Shown: in pieces, positions 1-8,184 of the stretch
Numbering within the stretch: the stretch's first letter is position 1
How the letters are laid out: every line of letters starts with the position of its first letter
Origin: CAVSUR01 sp052143655
GTDB lineage: Bacteria > Actinomycetota > Actinomycetes > Streptosporangiales > Streptosporangiaceae
NCBI GenBank assembly: GCA_052143655.1
Contig: JBKQSL010000218.1
Location: 1-26,007 of the forward strand
Length of the DNA stretch: 26,007 bases
Direction: 5' to 3'
Program-made: the position numbers and the translations under genes
The notes under the pieces: generated by a model
Told to the model about the DNA's origin: nothing
Database searches by the model: none
What the model saw: the letters and a program-made list of their open reading frames with translations, nothing else

Positions 1-240
1 GGACCCGGCCGCCGCCGGCACGACACGCCGGCCTTCGGCATGCCCGCCGGAAGGCAACTACCAGCAGTAACCAAAAACAAGAACTACCCACAACCGGTCA
101 AACATCTAAAGCCCGCAGCATTGGGGCTTGACCAGGGTTACCTAGATCGGAATCGGGTGCGGCTCCGCTGGAGTGAGCGGGTCCTAGCTCCGTTTGTGAG
201 CTTTGCCTGGTGATGCCCGGTCCGCTTATGTCGTTGCGTA
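1..240. other. Unassigned sequence left of the IS1380-type element
   Basis: I see no convincing gene here. One plus-strand frame is open from the window edge to a TAA at 68-70 and could be the last codons of a truncated CDS, but nothing in it is recognisable. Positions 60-120 are distinctly AT-richer than the surroundings, which fits an intergenic stretch or the tail of an older insertion sequence. Low confidence in any assignment. Confidence 0.3.
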
Positions 241-245
241 CTTAG

Positions 246-267
246 CCTCAATCCACCGCGTAAATAG
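246..267. repeat. Left terminal inverted repeat of the IS1380-type element
   Basis: It begins CCTCAATCCACCGCG and pairs with the complement of 2146-2167, with one mismatch (A at 250 against G). The flanking CTTAG at 241-245 is repeated at 2168-2172. Confidence 0.8.
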
Positions 268-439
268 GGGTTCTCCCGGGCGCGGCAGTGCGAAAGGTGC
301 CCTCTGAGCTGGGACGATGGGAGTGCCTGAAGCTTCCATGACCCGGTTCGAGAGGACACCTGTCAGGTGCGATTGTGGCATAGCCCGGCGCGAACGCACG
401 CGTCGCTTGATGACCCGAATCTCGTGTCATCTCTAGGTG

Positions 440-1459
440 TCAGACGTTCTTCCAGCCCACGTAGTTGCGCAACGCGAAGGCACCGGCGTATACAACCACG
501 CTGGCAATGGATCCCACGAGACTCATCCGGAACATCTTGAAATCCCCGAGGAACAGGTGGATTGGCATCACAAAGGGCTGGAACCCGAGCGCAATACTAC
601 CAGACGCTGCCATGAAGGTCACTAGAATGGGAACATCGCCGGGGCACCCGGCACACGCCGGAGTGGGCCCTATGGTGGTATGAGCTGCATTAGAGATTCT
701 CATGGGCGAATTCAGGAAGAACCAGATCACAAAGCACGTCCACGCCAGGTAGATGAAGACGTAGACGGAGTAGTGAATCGTCTTGCGCATCAAGGCATAC
801 TTGGGCTCGGCCACCGCTTCCTGGCTGCGAACGGGGCGGAACAATCTGGCCGAGTGGATCGCCGCGCAGCCGGCCAGTGCGATCGTGAAGCCGCCCACCG
901 CCTCTTGGGCGCCGCTGTTGGGTTTGACCGCGCCAATCGCGACGATCACCGCGATGGTGGCCGCCAAGTACGCCGCGAATACCGCCCAGTACCTCGCCCT
1001 GCGATGGATCGCAGCGAAGGCCAGGAAAGGAACGAAGGACAGGATGCCGAGCGACCAGACCGGCACCGAGACCCACAAGATCTGGCGGAGGCGGCCAGAG
1101 TTCTTGGGCTCGGCCACCGCTTCCTGGCTGCGAACGGGGCGGAACAATCTGGCCGAGTGGATCGCCGCGCAGCCGGCCAGCGCGATCGTTAAGCCGCCCA
1201 CCGCCTCTTGGGCGCCGCTGTTGGGTTTGACCGCGCCACTCGCGACGATCACCGCGATGGTGGCCGCCAAGTACGCCGCGAATACCGCCCAGTCCCTCGC
1301 CCTGCGATGGATCGCAGCGAAGGCCAGGAAAGGAACGAAGGACAGGATGCCGAGCGACCAGACCGGCACCGAGACCCACAAGATCTGGCGGAGGCGTCCA
1401 GAGCTCTTTCTCCGCCCCTGCGGCGCTGGCAAAGGGGCGACGGAGTCGGCTGGTGTCAT
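440..1459 (-). CDS. Multi-pass membrane protein with internally duplicated domain (transposon passenger)
   Basis: This 339-residue protein of unknown function is predicted to be integral to the cytoplasmic membrane. After a short N-terminus, a unit of 101 residues occurs twice in tandem (roughly residues 19-119 and 120-220). Each unit begins SGRLRQILWVSVPVWSLG, contains about three hydrophobic segments and ends in a basic stretch with RPVRSQEAVAEPK. The C-terminal third (about 221-339) is different, with about three further hydrophobic segments and a short CAGC motif between them. The ATG at 1459 follows a GA-rich stretch that could serve as ribosome binding site. The gene lies antisense to, and in place of, the 5' part of the IS1380 transposase, so it appears to be a passenger. 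I do not recognise a named family; the repeat unit resembles small actinobacterial membrane proteins of unknown role. Confidence 0.62.
   Translation of the reverse strand: MTPADSVAPLPAPQGRRKSSGRLRQILWVSVPVWSLGILSFVPFLAFAAIHRRARDWAVFAAYLAATIAVIVASGAVKPNSGAQEAVGGLTIALAGCAAIHSARLFRPVRSQEAVAEPKNSGRLRQILWVSVPVWSLGILSFVPFLAFAAIHRRARYWAVFAAYLAATIAVIVAIGAVKPNSGAQEAVGGFTIALAGCAAIHSARLFRPVRSQEAVAEPKYALMRKTIHYSVYVFIYLAWTCFVIWFFLNSPMRISNAAHTTIGPTPACAGCPGDVPILVTFMAASGSIALGFQPFVMPIHLFLGDFKMFRMSLVGSIASVVVYAGAFALRNYVGWKNV
800..1405. repeat. 303-bp tandem duplication within the membrane-protein gene
   Basis: Positions 800-1102 and 1103-1405 are consecutive copies of exactly 303 bp (101 codons), so the reading frame is kept. 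I count five substitutions inside the repeat plus one at the boundary, about 98% identity. Three of these change an amino acid (D/Y, S/I and L/F). This is a recent in-frame domain duplication. Confidence 0.9.
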
Positions 1460-1507
1460 CTCGCCTCGCCTCGGTGCCCGGATGACCTGCTGGCCGATCT
1501 TCAGGTT

Positions 1508-1984
1508 CTAGGCCAGGGCCGGATTCGTCTCGATGATATGCCGCGCGTCCGCAAGGCCGGCGAAGGCCAGGACGAGCTGTTCGCCTGCTGGCGCCACCAC
1601 GCCGTGTTCACCGACAGCCCCTTCGTGCTGATCCAGGCCGAAGAACAGCACCGCGATCACGCCCTGATCGAGCAGGTGTTCGCGGACCTGACCAGCGGCC
1701 CCGTTGCCCACCTGCCCTCCGGCTCGTTCCCGGCGAACGCCGCCTGGCTGACCTGCGCAGCCATCTCGCACAACCTGACCCGCGCCGCCGCCGCACTGGC
1801 CGGGTCCTTCCACGCCCGGGCCCGCGGCGCCACCATCCGCCGCCACCTCATCGCCGTCGCCTCCCGGATCTCCCGGCACGGCCGAGGCCACATCACCCTG
1901 CACCTGCCCGAAGGCTGGCACCGCGACCACGAATGGCTCAGCCTGTTCGAGGCCGCCTGCGGCCCGCCAGCCCAGGCAGCCTGA
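1508..1984 (+). pseudogene. IS1380-family transposase, 3' fragment
   Basis: About 155 C-terminal residues of an IS1380-type DDE transposase remain, ending with a TGA at 1982-1984. Family-typical blocks are AVFTDSPFVLIQAEEQHR, the acidic EQVFADL segment, LPSGSFPANAAWL, RRHLIAVASRISRHGRGH and HLPEGWHRDHEW. A full-length protein is about 450 residues, so the N-terminal two thirds, including the first catalytic Asp, are missing and replaced by the passenger gene region. The frame upstream of about 1508 reads antisense through the membrane-protein gene and is not transposase. Not functional on its own. Confidence 0.8.
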
Positions 1985-2145
1985 CCAGCCAGAACCGGTC
2001 ACCGCGCACATGGCCCAAGCGGCCCCGTCAGCCCGCCCGCCACGCGAACGAGGACAAGCCGCACAACGGTCAGCGGCGGGACCGCCGTGCCCCAGAAAAC
2101 CACCAAGATCATCGCCGCAAGTCGTTACCCCGAAAATGATCATCA

Positions 2146-2167
2146 CTATTTACGCGGTGGATCGAGG
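2146..2167. repeat. Right terminal inverted repeat of the IS1380-type element
   Basis: It ends GCGGTGGATCGAGG and mirrors 246-267. The adjacent CTTAG at 2168-2172 is the second copy of the presumed target-site duplication. Confidence 0.8.
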
Positions 2168-2415
2168 CTTAGCTGTCGCTGCAAGTCCTGCACTGCCATG
2201 ATCGCTTGATCGATCGTACCCGGGGTGAGTAATCGCACGTTCGCCCTCCCCTACGGATAAGGTTCGCTTAGCCTGCAGGCCAGTACCGCTGTGGGCCCGG
2301 GGGCAAGGCCCTCGACACAAGATCGGCTCCCTCTTCGCTCCCAAAATCGGACAGCGAGAGCCCAATGCCTGCGTTTCCCAGGTAGGTGTAACACGTTGAC
2401 CTGGTAAACCCTGGG

Positions 2416-2489
2416 TGGAGCTGAGGGGATTTGAACCCCTGACCCCCTCGATGCGAACGAGGTGCGCTACCGGACTGCGCTACAGCCCC
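2416..2489 (-). tRNA. tRNA-Ala (anticodon CGC)
   Basis: On the minus strand a 74-nt cloverleaf folds completely: a 7-bp acceptor stem GGGGCTG/CAGCTCC, D arm GCGC/GCGC, anticodon stem CCTCG/CGAGG with loop TTCGCAT, T arm AGGGG/CCCCT with TTCAAAT, and discriminator A. The third acceptor pair is G-T, the G3-U70 identity element of alanine tRNAs. The anticodon CGC reads GCG codons. No CCA is encoded. It lies just downstream of the sepX-like gene. Confidence 0.96.
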
Positions 2490-2569
2490 AGGACCGGGAG
2501 CCAGCGTAGCAAACCTTGGGGGCGCCGCGCTCCGCGGCGCGGTGGCCGGGCCGGAACGCGTCCCGCCCG

Positions 2570-3349
2570 TCAGTCTCCGATCGCCCGTGCGGGCGGGTCG
2601 GCGTACTGGTCGTAGAACTGGTCATCGCCGACCCGGCCGGAGATGTCGATGATCTCCGCGGACGGCTCGGGCTCGGGCTGCTGCTCGGCCCATTCCTGCC
2701 AGGCGATCCATTCCTGGCGGGCGCGCTGGCGGGCGGCTCGGATCCGCAGGGCGGCCTGTTCAGCCCGCCAGCGCGCTTGCTCGGCATCTGCGAGGGCAGC
2801 CTCGCGGAGGAGGAGGAGATACATGCCGAGCATGCTCGCTGGCGGGACGCATACCCACCAGGGAGCCAGCTTGGCGGCATAACACGAGAACGCCACGGCG
2901 GCCAGCACCACCAGCGTGGCCAGCATCCGGCGCCGGGCCTGCAGGATGCGGGCCCGGCTCAGCGGCGGCTGCGCTGCCGCCGCTGGCCGTGACTCCACTG
3001 CCGCCTGAACCCGGTCACGCACCGCGTGCCACGAGCCCAGGCGGCCTCTACCGGGCCACGGGGGAGCTTGGGCCGGCGGCTCCTCGCCGTCGCCGGCGAG
3101 GTCCTCGTCTTCGTCCGCAAAGTCGTCTGCCTCGTGGTAGCCGCCCTCGGCGGCCAGAACGGGCTCGGTTTGCTCGATGAACTCGACTTCCCCGGGACCG
3201 GCGGCCTCCTGCGGCTCTGCCGCGTCCACTGGCCCGGCCGCCGGGCTCGCCGCCGCCTCCTGGGCCATGTGCGGCCTGCGGATCCACCGCGGGATCAGGA
3301 ACACCGCCCAGATCGCCACGATCGCGAGGTACAGCAGCGCGCTGCTCAC
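2570..3349 (-). CDS. sepX: SepX/GlpR-like divisome membrane protein
   Basis: This 259-residue protein has an N-terminal transmembrane helix (about residues 4-18, starting MSSALLYLAIVAIWAVF and ending at IPRWIRR), a long acidic Ala/Glu/Pro-rich linker (about 30-125), two hydrophobic segments near residues 142-180, and a Glu/Gln/Trp-rich C-terminal tail. The N-terminus and the position downstream of moeA/rimJ match the actinobacterial SepX/GlpR family, a membrane component that works with FtsZ-associated proteins in septum formation in Streptomyces. The start is a GTG at 3349. It is followed by tRNA-Ala. The family assignment rests on the N-terminal helix, overall architecture and synteny; the linker is poorly conserved. 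Confidence 0.75.
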   Translation of the reverse strand: MSSALLYLAIVAIWAVFLIPRWIRRPHMAQEAAASPAAGPVDAAEPQEAAGPGEVEFIEQTEPVLAAEGGYHEADDFADEDEDLAGDGEEPPAQAPPWPGRGRLGSWHAVRDRVQAAVESRPAAAAQPPLSRARILQARRRMLATLVVLAAVAFSCYAAKLAPWWVCVPPASMLGMYLLLLREAALADAEQARWRAEQAALRIRAARQRARQEWIAWQEWAEQQPEPEPSAEIIDISGRVGDDQFYDQYADPPARAIGD

Positions 3350-3572
3350 GGCGCTGCCCCGGGCGCACGCCGCAGCCAGCCGGGCCGGGCGCGCGGGACC
3401 CGGCGGCGGGCGGAAGCGGGCGTGCTCACGTCACGCACGGTAAGGCCCGGCGCCGGGCCTTCCTAGCACTGCGCCCGGTGTGTCGCGAGATCGCCGCCGC
3501 GGCCGCCGCGGGCCGACGGCGGATCTGCGGTTTTGCCGCGATAGAACCAGGAGCGATAACGACTTTCCCGCC

Positions 3573-4217
3573 TCATCCCAGCCGTGACCGGGACGCGTTC
3601 AGCGCGCTGCGCCAGCGGGGCAGCAGGCCAGTCTGCACGTCCTCGACGGTCAGCGCGTAGCACAGGTGATCCCGCCAGGCGCCGTCGATGTGCAGGCTGT
3701 GCCGGCGGATGCCCTCCTCGCGGAACCCGAGCTTCTCCACCACCCGGCGGCTGGCCTGGTTCTCCGGCCGGATCGTGGCCTCGATGCGGTGCAGTCCGAC
3801 CACGAAGAAGCAGTGATCGACGGCCATCGCCAGTGCCGTCGGGATGACACCCCGCCCGGCGTAGGCGGCGTCGACCCAGTAGCCGACCTGGGCCGACCGC
3901 GCGGACCCCCAGACGATGCTGCCCACGGTCAGCTGACCGGCGAAATGCCCGCCGTAGCTGACCACCCACGGCAGCGTCAGCCCCTGCCGCGCTTCACGGC
4001 GCATCGTGCGGGCCATCGCGACGTAGGGCCCGAGGCTGGACCGGTACAGTGGCGTCTCCGGGTTGGTCGGCTCCCAGGGCCGCAGCCAGGCCGAATTGCG
4101 CACCCGGGTGTCACGCCACTCCGCTGCGTCTTTCGGCCGCACCGGGCGCAGGCCCACGGGCGCGTCCAGCAGGTTCGGCTCGGTGAGCACCACCGGCCAC
4201 CCGTGCATGCGCGTCAC
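3573..4217 (-). CDS. rimJ: RimJ/RimL-family GNAT N-acetyltransferase
   Basis: This roughly 214-residue GNAT protein of the RimJ/RimL subgroup probably transfers acetyl from acetyl-CoA to a protein N-terminus or another amine. An LRPVRPKDAAEW block early in the protein is the usual first strand. The acetyl-CoA loop is AAYAGRGVIPTALAMAVDHC. It is followed by the diagnostic GLHRIEATIRPENQASRRVV block and KLGFREEGIRR. The start may be the GTG at 4217 or the ATG at 4208; neither has a strong ribosome binding site. In Mycobacterium a rimJ gene likewise follows galU and moeA, so the position supports the name, although the true substrate is unknown. Confidence 0.82.
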   Translation of the reverse strand: MTRMHGWPVVLTEPNLLDAPVGLRPVRPKDAAEWRDTRVRNSAWLRPWEPTNPETPLYRSSLGPYVAMARTMRREARQGLTLPWVVSYGGHFAGQLTVGSIVWGSARSAQVGYWVDAAYAGRGVIPTALAMAVDHCFFVVGLHRIEATIRPENQASRRVVEKLGFREEGIRRHSLHIDGAWRDHLCYALTVEDVQTGLLPRWRSALNASRSRLG

Positions 4218-4307
4218 CGGACCATCATGGCTCGGCAGGCGGCCGTTGCGCTATCTGTCACGGCATGAATGCACGCAGATGTGCAGCGCCGCCCGGCCGG
4301 GCCGGGA

Positions 4308-4796
4308 TCAGCCGGCGGCGGGCCGCGGATGGTCGCCGCCGCGGACCTGGTCGGCCGCGTGCGCCAGTACTCCGGACAGTACTGCCATGCCGTCGCGCAC
4401 CCCGCCGGACGAGCCGGGCAGGTTCACGATCAGCGTGCTGCCCGCCAGGCCCGCCAGGCCGCGGGACAGGATCGCCGCGGGCACCTTCGCCGCCCCGGCC
4501 GCCCGGATCGCCTCGGCGATGCCGGGGATCTCCCGGTCGATCACCATCCGGGTCATCTCCGGCGTCTGGTCGCCAGGCGTCAGCCCGGTCCCGCCGGTAG
4601 TGACGACCAGGTCGTAGCCGGCGGCGGCCGCGTCCCGCAGCGCCTCCTCGACCACGCTGCCGTCCGGGATGACCAGCGGCCCGTCGACGGCGCAGCCGGC
4701 CTCGCGCAGCAGGCCGGCCAGCACCGGCCCGGAAACGTCCTCGTAGACCCCGGCCGCCGCCCGGCTGGACACCGTGATCGCCAGCGCCCTGATCAT
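4308..4796 (-). CDS. mog: Molybdopterin adenylyltransferase (MogA/MoaB family)
   Basis: This 162-residue protein of the MoCF-binding family adenylylates molybdopterin before molybdenum insertion in molybdenum cofactor synthesis. Visible signatures are DLVVTTGGTGLTPGDQTPE, with the substrate-binding glycine loop, and NLPGSSGGVRDGM near the C-terminus. I chose ATG 4796 because it overlaps the moaC stop as ATGA (4793-4796), indicating translational coupling. An in-frame GTG at 4808 is the alternative. It sits in a moeA-moaC-mog run whose overlaps suggest a single transcript. Confidence 0.9.
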   Translation of the reverse strand: MIRALAITVSSRAAAGVYEDVSGPVLAGLLREAGCAVDGPLVIPDGSVVEEALRDAAAAGYDLVVTTGGTGLTPGDQTPEMTRMVIDREIPGIAEAIRAAGAAKVPAAILSRGLAGLAGSTLIVNLPGSSGGVRDGMAVLSGVLAHAADQVRGGDHPRPAAG

Positions 4797-5311
4797 GACC
4801 GCCGCCACGCTCCCGTCTTGCCGCCGGTTTTCTCCTCCACCCGGACGTCGGTGATCACCGCAGCCGGGTCCACTGCCTTCACCATGTCGATCAGGGCCAG
4901 CGCCCCGACGGTCACCGCCGTCAGCGCCTCCATCTCGACCCCGGTCCGGTCGGCCGTCCGCGCCGTCACAGTGATCACCGCGCCGTCGTCGGCGACCTCG
5001 ATGTCAACGCTGACCCCGTGCAGCCCGATCGGGTGGCACAGCGGGATCAGGTCCGGCGTGCGCTTGGCCCCCTGGATCGCCGCGATCCGGGCCACCGCGA
5101 GCGCGTCGCCCTTGGGCACGGTGCCCTCGCGCAGCGCCGCCACGGCAGCCGCCGACAGCAGCACCTTCCCGGCCGCGGTGGCGGTGCGGGCGGTGACGTC
5201 CTTGCCCGACACGTCGACCATCCGCGCCTGCCCGGCGGCGTCCAGGTGAGTCAGCCCCGGCCCGGCAGCCGCGCCGGGAACAGGCCCGGCCCGGTCCTGC
5301 GCCGCGGTCAC
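4793..5311 (-). CDS. moaC: Cyclic pyranopterin monophosphate synthase MoaC
   Basis: MoaC (172 residues) converts the MoaA product into cyclic pyranopterin monophosphate, an early step of molybdenum cofactor biosynthesis. Recognisable blocks are LTHLDAAGQARMVDVSGK near the N-terminus, the active-site LIPLCHPIGL, the DRTGVEMEALTAVTVGAL segment, and the basic VRVEEKTGGKTG tail. The GTG start at 5311 overlaps the moeA stop as GTGA (5308-5311), and its own stop overlaps the mog start. Length and motifs are normal. moaA is not in this window. Confidence 0.95.
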   Translation of the reverse strand: MTAAQDRAGPVPGAAAGPGLTHLDAAGQARMVDVSGKDVTARTATAAGKVLLSAAAVAALREGTVPKGDALAVARIAAIQGAKRTPDLIPLCHPIGLHGVSVDIEVADDGAVITVTARTADRTGVEMEALTAVTVGALALIDMVKAVDPAAVITDVRVEEKTGGKTGAWRRS

Positions 5312-6516
5312 GGCAGCTCCAGCACGTCGACGGTGCGGCCCGCACTCAGCTCAGTGGTCTGTTCCGGCACGATGATCAGGGCGTTAGCCCGGGCGAGCGC
5401 GGCCAGCTGGTGCGACGCCTGGCCGGTTACCGGCGCGACAGCCCCGGCCTCGGCGTCGAGCACGGCGCGCAGGTAGGACCTCTTGCCCGGCGGGGAACGC
5501 AGCGGCGCGGTGAGCACGGCACGGAGCGGGGACGCCCGTTTCGGCGAAAGATCTTGCAGGACACGGACAGCCGGCGCGACGAACAGCCAGAACGAGACGT
5601 ACGCGGACACCGGGTTGCCCGGCAGCGTGAAAATGGGCACCCGGCCGCCGCCGACCAGCCCGAAGCCCTGCGGCATGCCGGGCTGCAGGGCCACCTTGCG
5701 GAAGCCGACCGTGCCCAGCCGGGACAGCGCCGCCTTCACCACGTCGTGCTCGCCGCCCATGCTCACCCCGCCGGAGGTGACCAGCAGGTCAGACTCGGCG
5801 GCGGCCTGCTCGACGGCGGCCAGCACGGCGGCCTGATCGTCGGGCACCCGCGGCAGGCGGCGGGCCTCGCAGCCTGCCTGGCGGGCCGCCGCGGCGAGCA
5901 TCCAGCTGTTGGACTCCCAGATCTGGCCGGGAACCAGCGGCTGGCCCGGCTCGGCGAGCTCGTCGCCGGTCGCGAGGACGGTGGCGCGGGGGCGCGGGCG
6001 GGCCAGCACGCTGCCGTGCCCGGCTGCCGCGAGCAGGCCCAGCTGCACCGGACCGACCTGGGTCCCGGCGGTCAGCAGCAGGTCACCGGGCTGCGCGTCA
6101 CCGCCGGCCCGGCGGACCGAGGCGCCCGGCTCGGCCGGGACGCGAATCGCCACCTTCGCCATCCCGCCGTCGGTGGCCTCCACCGGGACGATCGCGTCCG
6201 CCCCGCCAGGCAGCATCGCGCCGGTCATGATCGCGATCGCGGTGCCGGGCGCGAGGGTGCGCAGCGTGGTGTCCCCCGCCGGCGCCTCGCCGGTCACCGG
6301 CAGCACGACCGGGGCCTGCTCGGTCGCGCCCGCGGTGTCGGCGGCCCGGACCGCGTAGCCGTCCATGGCGGAGTTGTCGAAAGGCGGCAGCGGGTGCCGG
6401 GCGGTCACGTCGCCGGCCAGCACCGCGCCCTCGGCCTGGGCCAGGCTCAGCTCGCGGGGCGGCAGCGGCGCGATCGCCGCGACGATCTCGGCGAGATAGG
6501 TGTCGACGGAATCCAT
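5308..6516 (-). CDS. moeA: Molybdopterin molybdenumtransferase MoeA
   Basis: This 402-residue MoeA/Glp protein inserts molybdate into adenylylated molybdopterin. Motifs include PPFDNSAMDGYAVRA, PVTGEAPAGDTTL, AIMTGAMLPGGADAIVPVE, the ATGDEL segment, the TSGGVSMGGEHDVVK block and TLPGNPVSAYVSF. I place the start at ATG 6516 (MDSVDTYLAEI). The frame is open further upstream but lacks family resemblance there and would run into galU. A 53-bp gap separates it from galU. It probably shares a transcript with moaC and mog. Confidence 0.95.
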   Translation of the reverse strand: MDSVDTYLAEIVAAIAPLPPRELSLAQAEGAVLAGDVTARHPLPPFDNSAMDGYAVRAADTAGATEQAPVVLPVTGEAPAGDTTLRTLAPGTAIAIMTGAMLPGGADAIVPVEATDGGMAKVAIRVPAEPGASVRRAGGDAQPGDLLLTAGTQVGPVQLGLLAAAGHGSVLARPRPRATVLATGDELAEPGQPLVPGQIWESNSWMLAAAARQAGCEARRLPRVPDDQAAVLAAVEQAAAESDLLVTSGGVSMGGEHDVVKAALSRLGTVGFRKVALQPGMPQGFGLVGGGRVPIFTLPGNPVSAYVSFWLFVAPAVRVLQDLSPKRASPLRAVLTAPLRSPPGKRSYLRAVLDAEAGAVAPVTGQASHQLAALARANALIIVPEQTTELSAGRTVDVLELP

Positions 6517-6569
6517 GGCCTGTCCGGTGGGCGTCAGGGGCGGCGAATCGGGTGCGGGTCCCGGCCCGG

Positions 6570-7478
6570 TCAGAGGCTGTCCAGGTAGCTGCGCAGCCAG
6601 GGCACGAACTCCGGCGCGATGTCCGGCCGGTCGCACGCGAACTGGATCGTGGTGCGCAGGTAATCGAGCTTGTTGCCGGTATCGTAGCGGCGGCCGCGGA
6701 ACAGCACCCCGTGCACGCCGCCGCCGTCGGCGGCCATGCCGCAGTCGGCCCGGGCCAGCGTCCGCAGCGCGTCGGTAAGCTGAATCTCCCCGCCGCGGCC
6801 CGGCGGGGTGTCCCGCAGCACAGCGAATACCGCCGGATCGCAGATGTAGCGGCCGATGACGATCCAGTTCGACGGCGCCTCGCTGGGGTCGGGCTTCTCG
6901 ACCAGGTCGGTGACCACGACCACGTCCGGCTGGTCGGTCGGCTTCATCGCCACGCAGCCGTAGGCCGACACCTGGTCCGGCTCGACCTCCATCAGCGCCA
7001 CGACGCTGCCGCCGTGCTGCTGGCGCACCTCGATCATCCGGCTCAGCAGCGGGTCGCGCCGGTCGATGAAGTCGTCGCCGAGCAGCACGGCGAACGGCTC
7101 GTCGCCGACATGCTCGGCCGCGCAGAGCACCGCGTGGCCTAGGCCCTTGGCCTCGCCCTGCCGCACGTAGTGGAACGCCGCAAGCTCGCTCGGGGCCTTG
7201 ATCTGCGCCAGCCCCTCCTCATCGCCCTTGGCGGCGAGGACCCGCTCCAGCTCGGCGTTGCGGTCGAAGTAGTCTTCCAGCGAGCGCTTGCCCCGCCCGG
7301 TGATCACCAGCACGTCGTTCAGCCCGGCGGCGACGGCTTCTTCGACGACATACTGGATCGTCGGCCGGTCAATGATCGGAAGCATTTCCTTGGGCGTCGC
7401 CTTCGTAGCCGGCAGGAACCTCGTTCCGAGGCCCGCGGCGGGGACTACCGCCTTGGTGACAGCGAGTGAATCGACCAT
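6570..7478 (-). CDS. galU: UTP-glucose-1-phosphate uridylyltransferase GalU
   Basis: This 302-residue enzyme makes UDP-glucose from UTP and glucose 1-phosphate, feeding glycan and cell-envelope synthesis. The N-terminal nucleotide-binding signature AVVPAAGLGTRFLPATKATPK is followed by the KEMLPIIDRP segment. Others are the GQGEAKGLGHAV-like loop (written RQGEAKGLGHAVLCA), LLGDDFID with the metal-binding Asp, and GNKLDYL near the end. ATG 7478 fits the family start; AAGG lies 9 nt upstream. The gene diverges from the cyclo-ligase gene across only 34 bp, so the two promoters must overlap or lie in coding sequence. Confidence 0.95.
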   Translation of the reverse strand: MVDSLAVTKAVVPAAGLGTRFLPATKATPKEMLPIIDRPTIQYVVEEAVAAGLNDVLVITGRGKRSLEDYFDRNAELERVLAAKGDEEGLAQIKAPSELAAFHYVRQGEAKGLGHAVLCAAEHVGDEPFAVLLGDDFIDRRDPLLSRMIEVRQQHGGSVVALMEVEPDQVSAYGCVAMKPTDQPDVVVVTDLVEKPDPSEAPSNWIVIGRYICDPAVFAVLRDTPPGRGGEIQLTDALRTLARADCGMAADGGGVHGVLFRGRRYDTGNKLDYLRTTIQFACDRPDIAPEFVPWLRSYLDSL

Positions 7479-7512
7479 GCTAATGAACCTTAGCCACTGC
7501 ACCGGAGGGAAC

Positions 7513-8124
7513 GTGCACGGCATCGCTGCAGAAGAGCCGCCGGATGCGCTGGCCGCAAGCAAGGCCGCGCTGCGCCGGGAGGTCCTGGCCAGGCGCTCCG
7601 CGCTGGGCGCGGCGGACCGGGCAGCCGCCGGCCGGCGGCTGCGGGACGCCGTGCTGGAACTGCCCGAGATGCAGATGGCAGGCACGGTAGCGGCCTATAT
7701 GTCCATCGGCACCGAGCCGGACACCCGCGGGCTGGTGTTCGCCCTGTGGAAGCGCGGCTGCTACGTCCTGCTGCCGCTGCTGCAGCCCGACAACGACCTG
7801 GACTGGGCGTCGTACGAGGGGCCGGACGCCCTCGCCCCCGGGCCGCACGGGCTGCTGCAGCCGACCGAGCCCGGCCGCGGCGTGACCGCGATCACCAGTG
7901 CCGACCTGGTGATCGTCCCGGCCCTGGCGGCGGACCGGCAGGGCCGCCGGCTCGGCCGCGGCGGCGGCTCCTACGACCGGGCGCTGGCCCGGGTCGGCGG
8001 CACCGTGCTGACGATCGCGCTGCTCTACGACGGCGAGGTGCTCGACGCCATCCCGGCTGGCCCGCATGACCAGCGGGTCCGCGTGCTCGCCCAGCCCGGG
8101 GAAGGAATCACGCGGGCGGGTTAG
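7513..8124 (+). CDS. 5-formyltetrahydrofolate cyclo-ligase
   Basis: This roughly 203-residue enzyme of the 5-formyl-THF cyclo-ligase (MTHFS/YgfA) family carries out ATP-dependent conversion of 5-formyl-THF to 5,10-methenyl-THF. It has the N-terminal SKAALRREVLARRSAL block, the MSIGTEPDTRGLV substrate segment, and the C-terminal ATP-binding signature LGRGGGSYDRAL, where many relatives have GGGYYD. The GTG start at 7513 is set by a strong GGAGGG at 7504-7509; the frame is open upstream but runs antisense to galU. Linkage to galU and to an FmdB/Ruc gene is conserved in mycobacteria. Confidence 0.9.
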   Translation: MHGIAAEEPPDALAASKAALRREVLARRSALGAADRAAAGRRLRDAVLELPEMQMAGTVAAYMSIGTEPDTRGLVFALWKRGCYVLLPLLQPDNDLDWASYEGPDALAPGPHGLLQPTEPGRGVTAITSADLVIVPALAADRQGRRLGRGGGSYDRALARVGGTVLTIALLYDGEVLDAIPAGPHDQRVRVLAQPGEGITRAG

Positions 8125-8137
8125 CGGTTGCTACCAT

Positions 8138-8164
8138 TTAGCAGTTGACCGTGGCGAGTGCTAA
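8138..8164 (+). promoter_or_regulatory. CIRCE-like element (predicted HrcA operator)
   Basis: TTAGCAGTT (8138-8146), nine bases, then GAGTGCTAA (8156-8164). The spacing is exactly that of the CIRCE consensus TTAGCACTC-N9-GAGTGCTAA. The right half is perfect and the left half matches 7 of 9. It lies 20 bp upstream of the FmdB/Ruc-like start, within its probable leader, the usual place for HrcA repression of heat-shock genes. From memory, the mycobacterial counterpart gene is under HrcA control. Confidence 0.7.
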
Positions 8165-8184
8165 CGCCACAGAGGGAGGATCCT

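Larger units (their letters stand above)
246..2167 (+). mobile_element. IS1380-family-bounded element carrying a passenger membrane gene
   Basis: The 22-bp ends at 246-267 and 2146-2167 are inverted repeats with 21 matches. They are flanked on both sides by the same 5 bp, CTTAG (241-245 and 2168-2172), in direct orientation. IS1380-family elements such as ISEcp1 make short 5-bp target duplications. Inside, the right third is the 3' part of an IS1380-type transposase (1508-1984). The left 160 bp looks like the untranslated leader of the same IS. The centre, where the 5' two thirds of the transposase should be, is occupied by an unrelated minus-strand membrane-protein gene (440-1459). Either the unit moved as a whole using a transposase supplied in trans, or the central replacement happened after insertion; the sequence alone does not decide. 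Confidence 0.72.

Noticed and set aside
800..1405. CRISPR-like or satellite array
   Set aside because: Only two long copies in frame within a coding gene; no short repeats with spacers.
1508..2146. Minus-strand 212-residue open frame
   Set aside because: Gly/Ala-rich shadow opposite the IS1380 transposase fragment; no family resemblance.
5410..6588. Plus-strand 392-residue open frame opposite moeA
   Set aside because: Arg/Gly/His-rich antisense shadow of a clear moeA gene.
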